Shown: positions 12,401-27,400, numbered from the stretch's first letter. The stretch is DNA of 64,000 bases from Candidula unifasciata (GCA_905116865.2 CAJHNH020000566.1:159501-223500); one strand, 5' to 3'. The notes: generated by a model from the sequence alone, not told the origin. Program-made: numbers and translations.

Positions 12401-15400
12401 GTAACATTATATATGTTGTGGTCATGTCAGGTAACATTATATATGTTATAGTCCTGTCAGGTAACATTATATATGTTATAGTCATGCCAGGTAACATTAT
12501 ATATGTTATAGTCATGCCAGGTAACATTGTATATGTTATAGTGATGTCAGGTAACTTTATATATGTTATAGTCCAGTCAGGTAACTTTATATATGTTATA
12601 GTCATGTCAGGTGACATTATATATGTTATAGTCATGTCAGTTAACTTTATATATGTTATAGTCATGTCAGGTAACATTATATATGTTATAGTCATGTCAG
12701 GTAACTTTGTGAATGGTATCGTCATGCCAGGTAACATTATATATGTTATAGTCATGTCAGGTAACTTTTTAAACGGTATGGTCAGGTAACATTATATATG
12801 TTATAGTCATGTCAGGTAACATTATATATGTTATAGTCATGCCAGGTAACAGTATATATGTTATAGTCATGTCAGGTAACTTTATACATGTTATGGTCAT
12901 GTCAGGGGTAACATTATATATGTTATAGTCATGTCAGGTAACTTTGTGAATGATATCGTCATGGCAGGTAACATTATATATGTTATAGTCATGTCAGGTA
13001 ACTTTGTGAATGGTATCGTCATGCCAGGTAACATTAAATATGTTATAGTCATGTCAGGTAACTTTGTAAACGGTATGGTTAGGTAACATTATATATTTTG
13101 TGGTCATGTCAGGTAACATTATATATTTTGTGGTCATGTCAGGTAACATTGTACATTTTGTGGTCATGTCAGGTAACATTGTACATTTTGTGGTCATGTC
13201 AGGTAACATTGTACATTTTGTGGTCATGTCAGGTAACATTGTACATTCTGTGGTCATGTCAGGTAACATTATATATTTTGTGGTCATGTCAGGTAACATT
13301 ATATATGTTATAGTCATGTCAGGTAACATTATATATGTTATAGTCATGGCAGGTAACATTATATATGTTATAGTCATGCCATGTAACATTATATATGTTA
13401 TAGTCATGTCAGGTAACATTATATATGTTATAGTTATGTCAGGTAACATTATATATGTTTTAGTCATGTCAGGTAACTTTGTGAATGGTATCGTCATGCC
13501 AGGTAACATTATATATGTTATAGTCATGTCAGTTAACATTATATATGTTATAGTCATGTCAGGTAACATTATATATGTTATAGTCATGTCAGGTAACTTT
13601 GTGAATGGTATCGTCATGCCAGGTAACATTATATATGTTATAGTCATGTCAGGTAACTTTGTGAATGGTATCGTCATGCCAGGTAACATTATATATGTTA
13701 TAGTCATGTCAGGTAACATTATATATGTTGTGGTCATGTCAGGTAACATTATATATATTATAGTCCTGTCAGGTAACATTATATATGTTATAGTCATGCC
13801 AGGTAACATTATATATGTTATAGTCATGCCAGGTAACATTGTATATGTTATAGTGATGTCAGGTAACTTTATATATGTTATAGTCCAGTCAGGTAACTTT
13901 ATATATGTTATAGTCATGTCAGGTGACATTATATATGTTATAGTCATGTCAGTTAACTTTATATATGTTATAGTCATGTCAGGTAACATTATATATGTTA
14001 TAGTCATGTCAGGTAACTTTGTGAATGGTATCGTCATGCCAGGGTAACATTATATATGTTATAGTCATGTCAGGTAACTTTTTAAACGGTATGGTCAGGT
14101 AACATTATATATGTTATAGTCATGTCAGGTAACATTATATATGTTATAGTCATGCCAGGTAACAGTATATATGTTATAGTCATGTCAGGTAACTTTGTAA
14201 ACAGTATGGTCAAGTAACATTATATATGTTATAGTCATGCCAGGTAACATTATATATGTGATAGTCATGTCAGGTAACTTTATATATGTTATAGTCATGT
14301 CATTTAACATTATATATGTTATAGTCATGTCAGGTAACTTTATATATGTTATAGTCATGTCAGGTAACTTTGTGAATGGTGTCGTCATGCCAGGTAACAT
14401 TATATATGTTATAGTCATGTCAATTAACATTATATATGTTATAGTCGTGTCAGGTAACATTATATATGTTATAGTCATGTCAGGTAACTTTGTGAATGGT
14501 ATCGTCATGTCAGGTAACTTTGTAAACGGTATGGTCAGGTAACATTATATATGTTATAGTCATGTCAGGTAACATTATATATGTTATAGTCATGCCAGGT
14601 AACATTATATATGTTATAGTCATGTCAGGTAACTTTATATATGTTATAGTCATGTCAGGTAACATTATATATGTTATAGTCACGTCAGGTAACTTTGTGA
14701 ATGGTATAGTCATGCCAGGTAACATTAGATATGTTATAGTCATGTCAGGTAACTTTGTAAACGGTATGGTCAGGTAACATTCTATATTGTGTGGTCATGT
14801 CAGGTAACATTATATATTTTGTGGTCATGTCAGGTAACATTATATATGTTATAGTCATGTCAGGTAACATTATATATGTTATAGTCATGGCAGGTAACAT
14901 TATATATGTTATAGTCATGCCATGTAACATTATATATGTTATAGTCATGTCAGGTAACATTATATATGTTATAGTTATGTCAGGTAACATTATATATGTT
15001 TTAGTCATGTCAGGTAACTTTGTGAATGGTATCGTCATGCCAGGTAACATTATATATGTTATAGTCATGTCAGTTAACATTATATATGTTATAGTCATGT
15101 CAGGTAACATTATATATGTTATAGTCATGTCAGGTAACTTTGTGAATGGTATCGTCATGCCAGGTAACATTATATATGTTATAGTCATGTCAGGTAACTT
15201 TGTGAATGGTATCGTCATGCCAGGTAACATTATATATGTTATAGTCATGTCAGGTAACATTATATATGTTGTGGTCATGTCAGGTAACATTATATATATT
15301 ATAGTCCTGTCAGGTAACATTATATATGTTATAGTCATGCCAGGTAACATTATATATGTTATAGTCATGCCAGGTAACATTGTATATGTTATAGTGATGT

Positions 15401-18400
15401 CAGGTAACTTTATATATGTTATAGTCCAGTCAGGTAACTTTATATATGTTATAGTCATGTCAGGTGACATTATATATGTTATAGTCATGTCAGTTAACTT
15501 TATATATGTTATAGTCATGTCAGGTAACATTATATATGTTATAGTCATGTCAGGTAACTTTGTGAATGGTATCGTCATGCCAGGTAACATTATATATGTT
15601 ATAGTCATGTCAGGTAACTTTTTAAACGGTATGGTCAGGTAACATTATATATGTTATAGTCATGTCAGGTAACATTATATATGTTATAGTCATGCCAGGT
15701 AACAGTATATATGTTATAGTCATGTCAGGTAACTTTGTAAACAGTATGGTCAAGTAACATTATATATGTTATAGTCATGCCAGGTAACATTATATATGTG
15801 ATAGTCATGTCAGGTAACTTTATATATGTTATAGTCATGTCATTTAACATTATATATGTTATAGTCATGTCAGGTAACTTTATATATGTTATAGTCATGT
15901 CAGGTAACTTTGTGAATGGTGTCGTCATGCCAGGTAACATTATATATGTTATAGTCATGTCAATTAACATTATATATGTTATAGTCGTGTCAGGTAACAT
16001 TATATATGTTATAGTCATGTCAGGTAACTTTGTGAATGGTATCGTCATGTCAGGTAACTTTGTAAACGGTATGGTCAGGTAACATTATATATGTTATAGT
16101 CATGTCAGGTAACATTATATATGTTATAGTCATGCCAGGTAACATTATATATGTTATAGTCATGTCAGGTAACTTTATATATGTTATAGTCATGTCAGGT
16201 AACATTATATATGTTATAGTCACGTCAGGTAACTTTGTGAATGGTATAGTCATGCCAGGTAACATTAGATATGTTATAGTCATGTCAGGTAACTTTGTAA
16301 ACGGTATGGTCAGGTAACATTCTATATTGTGTGGTCATGTCAGGTAACATTGTACATTTTGTAGTCATGTCAGGTAACACTATATACAAGGAGAAGTTAA
16401 AAAGTAAGTTGCAAATATTTGTTTAAAATTTATATATTCATAAAAAAGAACGATAACAACTTGAAAAATCGTATATAATTTTCAGCAACATTGATTGTTT
16501 TATCAGGTCTCCCAACAGAACTACCTACTCAGTTTTCTTAACAAAAGTTTCACTTCACATTTAACTTCTGCTTCATTCACGAAATGTCTCTCATCTAGGT
16601 GGGTTTTCAATGGACTGAAAAGGTGGAAATCGCTAGGGACTGGGGGCTGTAAATTGGATGTTCCAAAAGTTTCCACTCTATGTGGGTAATTTTCTCCTTA
16701 GCTAACCGAGCCGTATGAGTCTTGTCTTGTCATGAAGGAGCAGTCTATTTGAGCCCAATGGGGTTTATCATCAGAGGCCCAAGGGGTGGTAATGCAATAT
16801 TTTAATTTAACAAGTGTCACACATTAAACAAGAACATACTAATTCAGCTGCCGCGCAACATACACATTTTATATACCAGGGATTGTTGGGGAATATCAGT
16901 AGAATACTGCTACCACAAATAATCGTGTTAGTAATTATATATTAGTAAATAAACAGATGGTATCTTTACAAAAATTAGAAGAATGAAATATTAATTTTTC
17001 TTTCACTTACCACCATGCATCTCAAGGAAAACTCCTTTAAATATATCCAAAATCAATTATAAAGGAACTTGATTCACTTAGTAATGTAAAAGTAAAATAT
17101 AAACTAAATCTGTACATTCGTTTTTATTCCAGAGAATCTTTAGAAGCGTCATAACAGAGGACCATTATTTGGTAAAGAAAACTGACTTCATAAAACTATT
17201 AATATCTTCACACAAAACGAGGTCTACATAACATTAAATATGTCTGTAACTTTGTAGTTTCCTTCCTAAATAATAAAGGGAGTAGAACTATAAATAATTG
17301 ACACCGAAGAAAATCGCCTTTTCACTAATATTTATTCTATGTGCCATCTGACTTTGCTATCGTTTTACCCTTCGCATGAGGTACATATTAGATCTATAGC
17401 TAATCAAAGTTTGACTCTATAAATGACTGAAACAAGTCTACTTCACGACTTTATCCATCTAGCTTGAAAAAAAAATCCAATAAACACGTGCTTTATTTAA
17501 ATTTGAGGCTTCTAAAGCCGCAAATCATGCTGGCATGTATGTATACTGTTCTAGAAAAAAATTAACGCATATCTACTAAAAGGAACGTATATACAATTTT
17601 GACATTTTGCGTTTTTGAAACGCAGTAAGTAAAATTATTTAAATTTCACACAAGAATACCTTAAGGTTCAACAAATCAATTGACACGGTTTTGTTCTATC
17701 TGATTCACGTGAATTTTAGGCTTACGGCCTTTCCCGTTAGTATGGTGTATGGCATCATCTTGTGTGGATCAGTGACTTGGCATCTCCTGGGCATGGATGC
17801 TATCACGTGTCTGATTTGGGCTTGTGGGATGGATGCCCACTCTTCCTGTAGTGCCTGAAACAGATCACGACCATTGGTTGGAGCAACATCTCGGCGACAA
17901 ATATGTCTTTGCAGCTTATCTCCCAGGCGAACAGACATGGATGGCCAAGAAAAGGTTTGAAGGTTATTTGCAGCCAGGAACTGCGTGGTCAACCGTGCAG
18001 AATATGGTCTGCGTTATCCTGTTAAAAAAGATTATGTTGGCATCCAAAAATGGAAGGATATTTGGTCGAAGAACTTCATTGATGTATCGTTGTACATTTA
18101 GGCTTCCTTCAATGTTCACCAATTGACTCCTTCCGTTGTAACTAATCATTCCCCCCACCATTACACCTCCGCCACCGTGCAAAACAGCTTCATAAGCACA
18201 ATTCTGAGCAAAACCTTCATTTCATTTACGGTAGACCCTACACCGTCTATCATGACGCTGCAACAAAAAGGAAGATTCGTCACTGAACCAGACACGTCTC
18301 CACTGATTGCCACCTGCCCAGGGACGTTTATAGTTGTTGATGATGACACCTCTCTTCCGAACAGTTTGATCAAACACATGACGTCCTGAAGACAAAGCCT

Positions 18401-21400
18401 GCGCAATTGAGGAATCTGTTGTAAATCTGTCTCTGGGATAACTAGGCCGATTAAAACGATTTTCTGCTGCTGTTTTCGTCAACTGCTATGTCGGTCATCA
18501 ACTGAACCAGTGGCTTGGAACCAGTGCCGATTCGACTGCTGGTACTCTGATGCACGTTTAAATGTCTGGTAACCTGACTTTGACCTTCTCCTGTCTGCAA
18601 TCAGCTAATAGCAAGATTCCCTAAATGTATCGACAGAGGCACCATTCGTGACTGCTCGAAAGGTGACTGAGTGTTTTGGTGTAGCCTTATCCTTTTATAG
18701 GGTTTCAGCTGCATAGGCAGTGAATAGTGTTCACCCCAAATTGTGTTGCTTTCTCTTGCGCGTAACATAAGCTATGCTCACAAATATCATCATCATCATC
18801 AGGTGCCTTGCCGACTGGCGTGGGCGATCATGACTCTCCATAATCTGCGATCTCCTGCAGCATGTATCAGTTCGTGTGCCGACACACAAGACTGTCAAGC
18901 ATCTTCTCTCGTTGCCTTCATCTATCCCTTTTTCCACAGATCTTTCCAGTGGTCACAACATGTTCTATTTTCCCCTCTTCTCATAACATGGCCGAGAAAT
19001 GATGACCGTCTCCTTCTGATGTCAGTGATAAGTTGTCTTCGGGCTCCCGCCTCTTTCAAAACCTCTTGGTTTGCTCTTTTTGGCTGTCCAAGGTATTCTA
19101 AGCATTCTTCTGGAAAACCACATCTCTGAGGCCTCTAAAAATTGTTTGGCCTGCCTACCGATTGTCCAGGATTCACATCCATACGTTAAAACTGGATGAA
19201 TGTAGCAAGCAAGAAATCTTTTTCTAACTCTCAATGACAAGGATATATTGCATAAGATGTTTTTCATTTATTAAAATGCAGTTCTTGCCTGTCCAATTCT
19301 GTTTCTTATTTCAGTTATGCAACTTCCATCTGATGTTATCCATGTGCCCAGATACTTAAATTTCTGTACTTGTCCTAAAATAACACCATTGACTTTTATT
19401 ACACATTTATGAATAATTTGTTTCTTTGACACCACCATTACTTCTGTCGTCACCATTGTTCAAACTGAGGCCCAGTCTTCCACTTTCTAACACCACAATG
19501 TCTATCATTTCCTGTAATTCTATCTGATTTGTTGCTATCAAGACTGTGTCATCAGCATAACGTAAATTGTTTATATTGTGCCCACCAACCGCAATTCCGG
19601 GCATATCAATTAAAGATCTCATAATATATTCACTATTTATTGAAAACAAATCAGGTGAAAGTACACATCCTTGTCGTACGTCCCTCTTTATGCTTTGAAA
19701 TGTACCTAAACAGTTGTTTATTCTTATAGCTGCTATTTGCTGCCAATACATATTTTTTATTATTCGTAGATTTTTCTCAACAATGTTAAATTTTTCTAAC
19801 AGTTTGATTACTTCTTCATGCTTCACACAGTCAAATGCATTTGTATAGTGTATGAAGCATAAGTACAAATCAGTCTTTACTTCTAAAGCTCTTTCTGACA
19901 ATGTCCTTAGGATGTAAATGGCATTGTTTGCACCTTTTCCTTCTACAAATCCACATTGTTCTTCGCTGATTTCTGGTTTAAATTTCTTTCTTATTTTTCT
20001 CATAATTATTCTCAGTAAAATCTTAGTCATGTGACTCATAAGACTTATTGTGCGATAGTCTTCACATTTTAAAGTGCCTGGTTTCTTTGGCAGAGCTATA
20101 AATATGGATTTTAAAAGGTCATTTGGAATATACCCACTATTATAAATATCATTAAAAAGTTTAGTTATTATTTCAATTCCAAAATTTCCCAGTGCTTCGA
20201 TTTCTTCCAGTGAGATGTTGTCTGACCCGGGTGCTTTTCTTTTTTTCATATGATGTATTGCATCTTCAACCTCTGCAGTCATTATTGGTGGACCATCATT
20301 GTTGGTCTGCAGTTCTACGTGTAGTCTATTATCATCATAAAATTCCCCTATATACTCTGTCCATCTGTTAATTATATTACTATGTCCCATTAATAAGTCA
20401 CCATCTTTTGATTTCATCCATTGCTGTTACGTGTCATCTTTTCTATTAACATATTTATCTGTTGGTACATGGAATGTGAGTCTTTCCTGTGATTTTCCCT
20501 AATCTCTGTACACATTTGATTCAGCCAGGCTTCTTTAGCCATGTGATGACGTGCTTTGCATGGTCTCCACGATTACATGGTGACAAGCAGAAAGTCCGTG
20601 CAACAAGTGACAGCACGGGATACTTGTGGCTAGTCGAGTAAGTGAGGGAAAGTCCGAGCTAGCATCGTGGTCAGTTGATCAACAGAAGTCGTGGAAGACG
20701 GTTACAGGTTTTTTGAAGCTGTAGTCTTTCTGTCGCGAGAATGACTAGTATTTGAATATGTCGTGAGCGATAGAAGTGTAGATAATTGTGGAAGCTGTGG
20801 AATAAAAGTAAATGAATAAACTGACAGCATGTACAAAGGAGCCGACTGGCGTTTGTGTTTTCAACCCTAGACGTTAAAGCCGGTGTAAACCACGAATTCA
20901 TTTCAAGTGTCGTATAATTTCAAGGTTCATTTCAAGATAGTTGAAAGTGTAGCTTCAAGTAAAGCCACGACTCATTTCAAGCTGGAAGCTCTAAAACGGA
21001 CACCATCTGGGACAAAAAACAACGACAGAGACGACCAATGAGAAACAGTGTGCCATGGAACACGCGCCAGCACAGTTGTGGTAACGGTATGACCAAGGTT
21101 TGTTGATTCAGGAATCATTTCAAGTGGGGAGCTAGTCCGAAGGAAATTCGAAACCACACGGACCTTAATCATAGGAAAACAATTTTTCTTCCAAGGTAAG
21201 ACAAACATGCGGAAAACAGTGTACGATACAACGTCTTCACCCGAGCAGAGCCTATAAACACAGCAAGCTGCGACTGGTCAGCTGCCGACCAGTGAAAAAC
21301 GGTGTGTCCTCTGCGCCCTGCCACACACCGTATCACTAAGTTTTGCGGATTCAGGAAGTTTCATGTTCACCAAAGCTACACATCGTAAATATTTTAAGTC

Positions 21401-24400
21401 TAGTTTGTGAATCAAATCCAGTTTGTGACTATTATTGTTTCGCTGAAACTAGCAGACTGTGAGCTAAGTTTGTGTACGATGTTACGCTTAAATTTCTTAC
21501 CACAGTGACATTTTTGCATCGATCGGGCGTTTATCAGAATGGCGTCTAAAAGGTTGGTAAAAAGTAAGAACGCTTTATTGCAAGTATCATCGGCGACAAC
21601 AACGAAAGATACATCGAGAAGCAACCAAAAGATCAAAATATGTAATTTTTGTAAGTACCAGCACAGTTCTTCAACTATCTGTGACAGAGATCCTAAATAT
21701 TCAAGCTACATTGAAGACTTAGTCAATAAGAAATGGCAAAATAAACAAAATAACAACCCTAAAAAATGTCATTTCTATTCAGCATTAGGACATATTGTAA
21801 AACATTGTGTTGGGAAACAGATGTTAAAAGACAAGAAAAGATCCTTGTATGCAAAAACTAAGTCACAAAGAATGGATTCAGAAGCTTTTACATCACCCAC
21901 TCTAGATTGTGCAGTATGCGATTGGAGGAAGGAACAGGGAAAAACAACAGAGCCACATATAATGTTGATAGGAACAGTCCAAATAAAAAGTCCAGGAACT
22001 AAAAAGATAAAGAACGAAATCGTGATTGCAGAATTAGAATCCAGCAAGAGCAATACAAGCAAGAAAAGTGAATCTAAAAAGACAACAGCTACTGGAACAG
22101 CGAGTAAGTCAAGTTCAATTAGATTCAGCCAAGAGTTACAATCAAGGAAAAAGTGAATTGGAAAGTCAACTTATGAAAAAGACAGACAATAAAATACTAC
22201 TGGATAGACGAACTTTGAGTGAAGAATATTCATTCTTAAGGAAAAATAGTGAAGTACCTTATGAACAGTATCACATAGCATTAAGTCATAAATATTGGGA
22301 AAAGTCATCTAAATGTTTGATAAACAAGAAACCAGCACGAATGCAATTTAATAAAAAAAAATCATATATCACTAAAGTACGTGAAGACATTTGAGAAGAA
22401 TCAGATTTTAGCGGAGAAATGGTTTATATTGACAAGGAAGGTGAGCGTGAATGGTTACAGACAGCTTATATTTATTTAGATTCACCCTATATATCAAAAC
22501 CATTGAAGGTAGTGGTAAACAACTACATCATCTGGGATGTGATTCTGGGATACAAAGACTTCAAAATTAAAAACTGTTTGGAAGAAGACAAAAAATTCTG
22601 GGAACAAATGCATTTCCGTCAACATCCATATTATTAAAAGAAAGTGTTATCCAAATGCCTAAAACTCCATCAACAAGAATAAGAACAGCTGTATCAAGAA
22701 AAAGTACCATCTATTTTTATAAACTATATCGTCATTTACCAACTTAAAACCATACAGTCCATCAACCTGAACATCATCAAGATAATATATTACCATATAG
22801 GAAACTCAAGGTTATTATTCATGAAGCTACAAAGAACCACCTGCAACCATACGACCAAGAGTAAACCTAAACAATCAGAAGGAATTGACACTTTGTCATT
22901 TGTCACCTTCAAGATCATCGTATTTCAACCAAAACCAAAAAATCTATCTGTACTGCACGATGAATGAACAGAAACATATAGGCCACTTAATTATTCAAAC
23001 TTGAAAATCATTATCAGGGAACACGAAATTATTTTATCAAGACACCTCAAAATCGACGATTGAAAATCTCGAAATCATCGAATATTAAGCAACACTTCAA
23101 AAGCATCTATACAAATCGACATCAAGATCGTCGAATACCAAACGTATCATAAATAAAGAATGCAATAATAATAAAGCATTGCTACAATTTAAACGCAAAC
23201 AAGAGACAATCAAAATGTCAGTTTTAGTTTGAGTGTTCACATAATTGTGTTATTTACTGTGACAGTTAGAGCAAGTTACATACCTAAAATGTTTGTGTAA
23301 ATAAATATCAAATTAATGATAAGGTATTTTAAAAAAGTGCATAAACACCTGATTTCATTGATAAAAGGCAACCACATACTGTGTGTATTGAACATTTTCC
23401 GAATAATTCCATTATTAATTATTTCAAAGATGACATATCAGTGTATACAGTCACTGAACACTGTTAATAGTAGTGTGTCAACTCATAAAAGTATAGTATG
23501 TTTTAGTCAGTATATTTGTAAGATTATCAGTTCAAGCTTACAAAGAAAGACGCCAGAGCAGAACAGACTGTCGAGGTAACCAAGGAATGAGAACCTTGAA
23601 AGCAAGCGCCAGGGTACAAGCAAGACACAAACAGCCTGCAGGATTGGATCAAGATCAAGGATAGTTAATGGAATTAACGTGAATGATAGAGAATAAAACA
23701 GGTATGAATGATGAACGAAAGATTTGTGGGTAGTATTTTAATAGTGTACATGTATTTTACTTAAGTTAGTAGTTCATCAGAATTATTTTAGTATTCATGT
23801 AATGACAGAGTTAGTAGTTCAAAAGTTTTTTTTTTTTAAATTCTCTCTCCCCAGGAACAGCACGGAAGAATGAAATCATTAAGCTGTAGTAATATATAAT
23901 ATAGGGAAAATTTTTTTGTCCAACAGAATGACTTAGATTTAAAAAAAAATTCAATTTGAAATGTTTTAGCATAGGTGTACAGCACAGGAACATGGTAAAT
24001 TTGTCCACGACACCGAAGATTATAAACTGCTATAATTATACGGATGCTGACTAGATAGACTGATGGTAAAGAAAGAGTGCACACATCAAAGCACAAGCAT
24101 AGTAGAGGAGTTGAACTCATCTGTGTCCATCTAAGAGAGAAAAGTGCTTGGGACTCCTTGGAGTTAACTACTCTGTTAAAGGTGACGTAGAGACTCGTGG
24201 GAAACCCTAAACTCTATTAAAAAACATCCCAATAGTCATTGTTTCATCTGAGATCCCTTGGGGTTAACTACCCTGTTAAAGGTGATATAGGCTTGGGGGA
24301 AACTCTAAGATCTATGAATACATCTCAACTTTCATTGTTTTCATGTTGGATTCCTTGGGGTTGGGTAATTACCCTGTGAAAGGTAAATTAGACTATGTCT

Positions 24401-27400
24401 ATGAAAATATATCTCAACATGCATTTTTTTCTGTGGTAGATTCCTTGGGGTTGGGTAATTACCCTGTAAAAAGTGTTATAGAGGCTTTTGGGAAACCGGA
24501 AGCACTATGATAAATATATCTCACCACTATCATATCGGCTAAGAGTCCTTGGGGTTGAATACCCTGTAAAAGGTGATGTAAAAATATTGGTTTAATTCAA
24601 TTTTCTATGTAGTAAATATCTCAAAGCTGACCATTATCATCACCATCATCACAATGATCATTATTTCACTTGAACCTCATAGAATAGATATAGTGACGAA
24701 GCTATACTACAGATGCAATAGGTGCAAAGATGAGATACCCCTCACCAGATCAGTACTTCAAAAAGCATACAGTAAAAAAGTTAAAACCAAGGGCAGTAAC
24801 TGAGGATAATTAGGAACGGTAATCCCTAGTAGTGCAGTTAGATTTATTGTCCATTGATTCATTTATCAGTAAAAGGGAAAATGATACTTGATGTTCCATA
24901 AAGTATCATTTTGTTAAGAAGGGGGAGGGAGTATGTGATGAGGTGCTTTGCATGGTCTCCACGATTACATGGTGACAAGCAGAAAGTCCGTGCAAGGGAC
25001 AAGGGACAAGGGACAGCACGGGACATTTGTGGCCAGTCGAGTAAGCGAGGGAAAGTCCGAGCTAGCATCGTGGTCAGTTGATCAACAGAAGTCGTGAAAG
25101 GCGGTTACAGTTTTTTGAAGATGTAGTCTTTCTGTCGCGAGAATGACTAATATTTGAATATGTCGTGAGCGATAGAAGTGTAGATAATTGTGGAAGCTGT
25201 GGAATCATGTACAAAGGAGCCGACTGGCGTTTGTGTTTTCAACGTTAGACGTTAAAGCCGAGTGTCTTATCATTTCAAGGTTCATTTCAGGATAGTTGAA
25301 AGCGTAGCTTAAAGTAAAGCCAAGGTTAATTCCAAGCCACTTTGCATTTGATCACTATTTCTTTTTGCATTCTAGAGTATTCTTCTTTATCATTCTTTTT
25401 CTTCTTTCTTTCATCCATCAACTGCAGAATTTCGGTTGACATCCATTTCTTTTTTGCAACTCTTTGGGTTGGTGGGATTGTCTCTTTTGATGTCTGCTGA
25501 ACTGACTCACGCAACATATCCCACTGTTTTTTTCTTTGGATCCAAAATAATACCGACTCCCTTACTATATTCCTTACCACCCGAGTAAATAATTATGTGC
25601 TGATCTGAATACTTTTTCCCTGCTCCTGGCCATCGCATTTCACTAATTTCTAATATGTTGATGTTCATTCTCTTCATTTCCATCTTGATGTTATCCAGCT
25701 TTCTGTTTTGTACGAGTGTTTTGACATTCCATGTACCAATGTTCATGATGTTTCTACCATTTACTTTTTCTACAGTAGGTGGATGACGGTCGGGTATCAC
25801 CCGTAGAACATGATGCTCCCTACCGGACGAGGTGATTCCACCGGAATCTCCATTCACGTCGTTATCTGAATTTGTTTTATTTTGAGGCATGATTTTCTTG
25901 GGATAGTACAGCGGTGGTTTCCCTTTGCCTTCCGCTGGTTTGTATATGGTTTGACTCCAATAGCCTTTGTCTAAAGAGACTTACCTTGCAAGACAGCAGA
26001 GGGGAGAGGTTATGGCGCCTCTTACCCGCCGATGGCCATGCCGTAGAGTTTTAGTTTTGATAATGTTACTAATTTCAACCACCGTAATAAGCGGATTATC
26101 TTTAATGCCTGTACCGGCATATGTTGCAACGATCATATACATTGTAGTCTGACGGGTGGAATTGTCTTGCGTGCAGATTTTTTTGCTTGAGGTATCTGTC
26201 AAGGAGTGCTCTTCCTTTCTCTTCATCAGATCTGTTCCATGTCTGGTCTCCATTACAGAAGTCTCTGTAGCCTCGGCGTCTGGGAGCACCTGTCATAGCC
26301 TTGTATATGGACCAGAATTTTGCAGGAGATCTTTCCTTGCACACCATGGCAAAATATTTCTCAAGTTGTGTCCTTGGCTTGCTGGGCAACTACTTTGAAG
26401 GCTGTTGTTGTGGTCTGCATGGTGTGTTTACATTCCCGCAGTAGGTCTGAAGTATAGTCAGCGTATTTCATTGCTTTCTGCCAGATCTTTACAGCATGTC
26501 TTTTAAGTACCCACGCTGACTCAACCTTATCATTCCACGACAATAGTTGTTGCAGTTTTTTTTTTTTTTTTTCGGCCTACACCGTGTTGGCTTTTGATTT
26601 TCCTAAGCTCGCTTACGACATCATTTTCCGATGTGTATTTAAAAGGGTTTGAATTGGTCCAATGAGATGTGCTGACACCCTTTTTAGGAGAATAACACAG
26701 GGACAGTGGTCGCTGCCATGATTACCTAGTACATACCAACTACAGTGTTATTGTAGTTCTAGTGCAGCTGAAACTAAAGCCAAGTAAAGGACTGTCTTCT
26801 TCTTGTTGATAGGCCATCCTGGTGATTCTTCCATCGCTTAGACAGACTAGATCCATTTCCACTATGGCATCCTCCGAATACTCCCCTTGTCTGTTTGTTG
26901 AACTATTGCCCCATAGGTAACTTTTAGCGTTGAAATCGCCACAGAAAACTATATTCTCTTCTGTTTGCATTACTTCTTGAAGGCACATCCACTTTTCTCT
27001 GCTTACTTTACAGTTACATGCGTAGACATTAACCAGCATGATAGACCGCGTCCCACGTATTGTAACAGCTTGTAACAGGAGGATGGTATCTTGCCATTTA
27101 GACACGTCAACTTCATGAGCTTCGAGATTATCTCTGACTAGACTAAACTGTCCCCGGTGTAGCTTGTTCTGAAACGTATGAAATCCTGTAAGTTTCAGTG
27201 TATTGTCACCTAGGAGTGTTCCTTTCCGATTTCAGTAGTGATTTTCTGGTCCCATCACGTTTTACTTTCTGATTATTTTTGGGGCTCGATTGGTTTTTTC
27301 TGCGCTTCCTCCTTTCAATGTGTACATCACTATTATTAATATGTGGAGAATTTGAAGAAGATGTCAGCTCAAACGCACGTACTTCGTCGGGTAAGCTGAA

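Larger units (their letters stand above)
20542..25334 (+). mobile_element. Non-autonomous LTR retrotransposon (BEL/Pao-like gag) nested in LINE A
   Basis: A 4.79-kb element with two LTRs (20542-20979, 24934-25334), TG..CA ends, a 5-bp target duplication agcca (20537-20541 and 25335-25339), a gag-like frame, a protease-like remnant, a polypurine tract and a possible primer site tggaagctctaaaacgg at 20983. No reverse transcriptase, RNase H or integrase is found in its 3.95-kb interior, so it must have relied on a helper element. Removing it restores continuity of the LINE A frame around the insertion. Confidence 0.93.

Noticed and set aside
11742..16317. Long open frames on both strands (up to 337 codons) in the 30-bp array
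   Set aside because: The period is a multiple of three and the unit lacks stops, so every frame repeats the same decapeptide. Both strands are open at once, and the region is intronic.
18161..18406. Separate small genes at 17.8-18.5 kb
   Set aside because: All frames are pieces or shadows of one Tc1-type transposase pseudogene on the minus strand.
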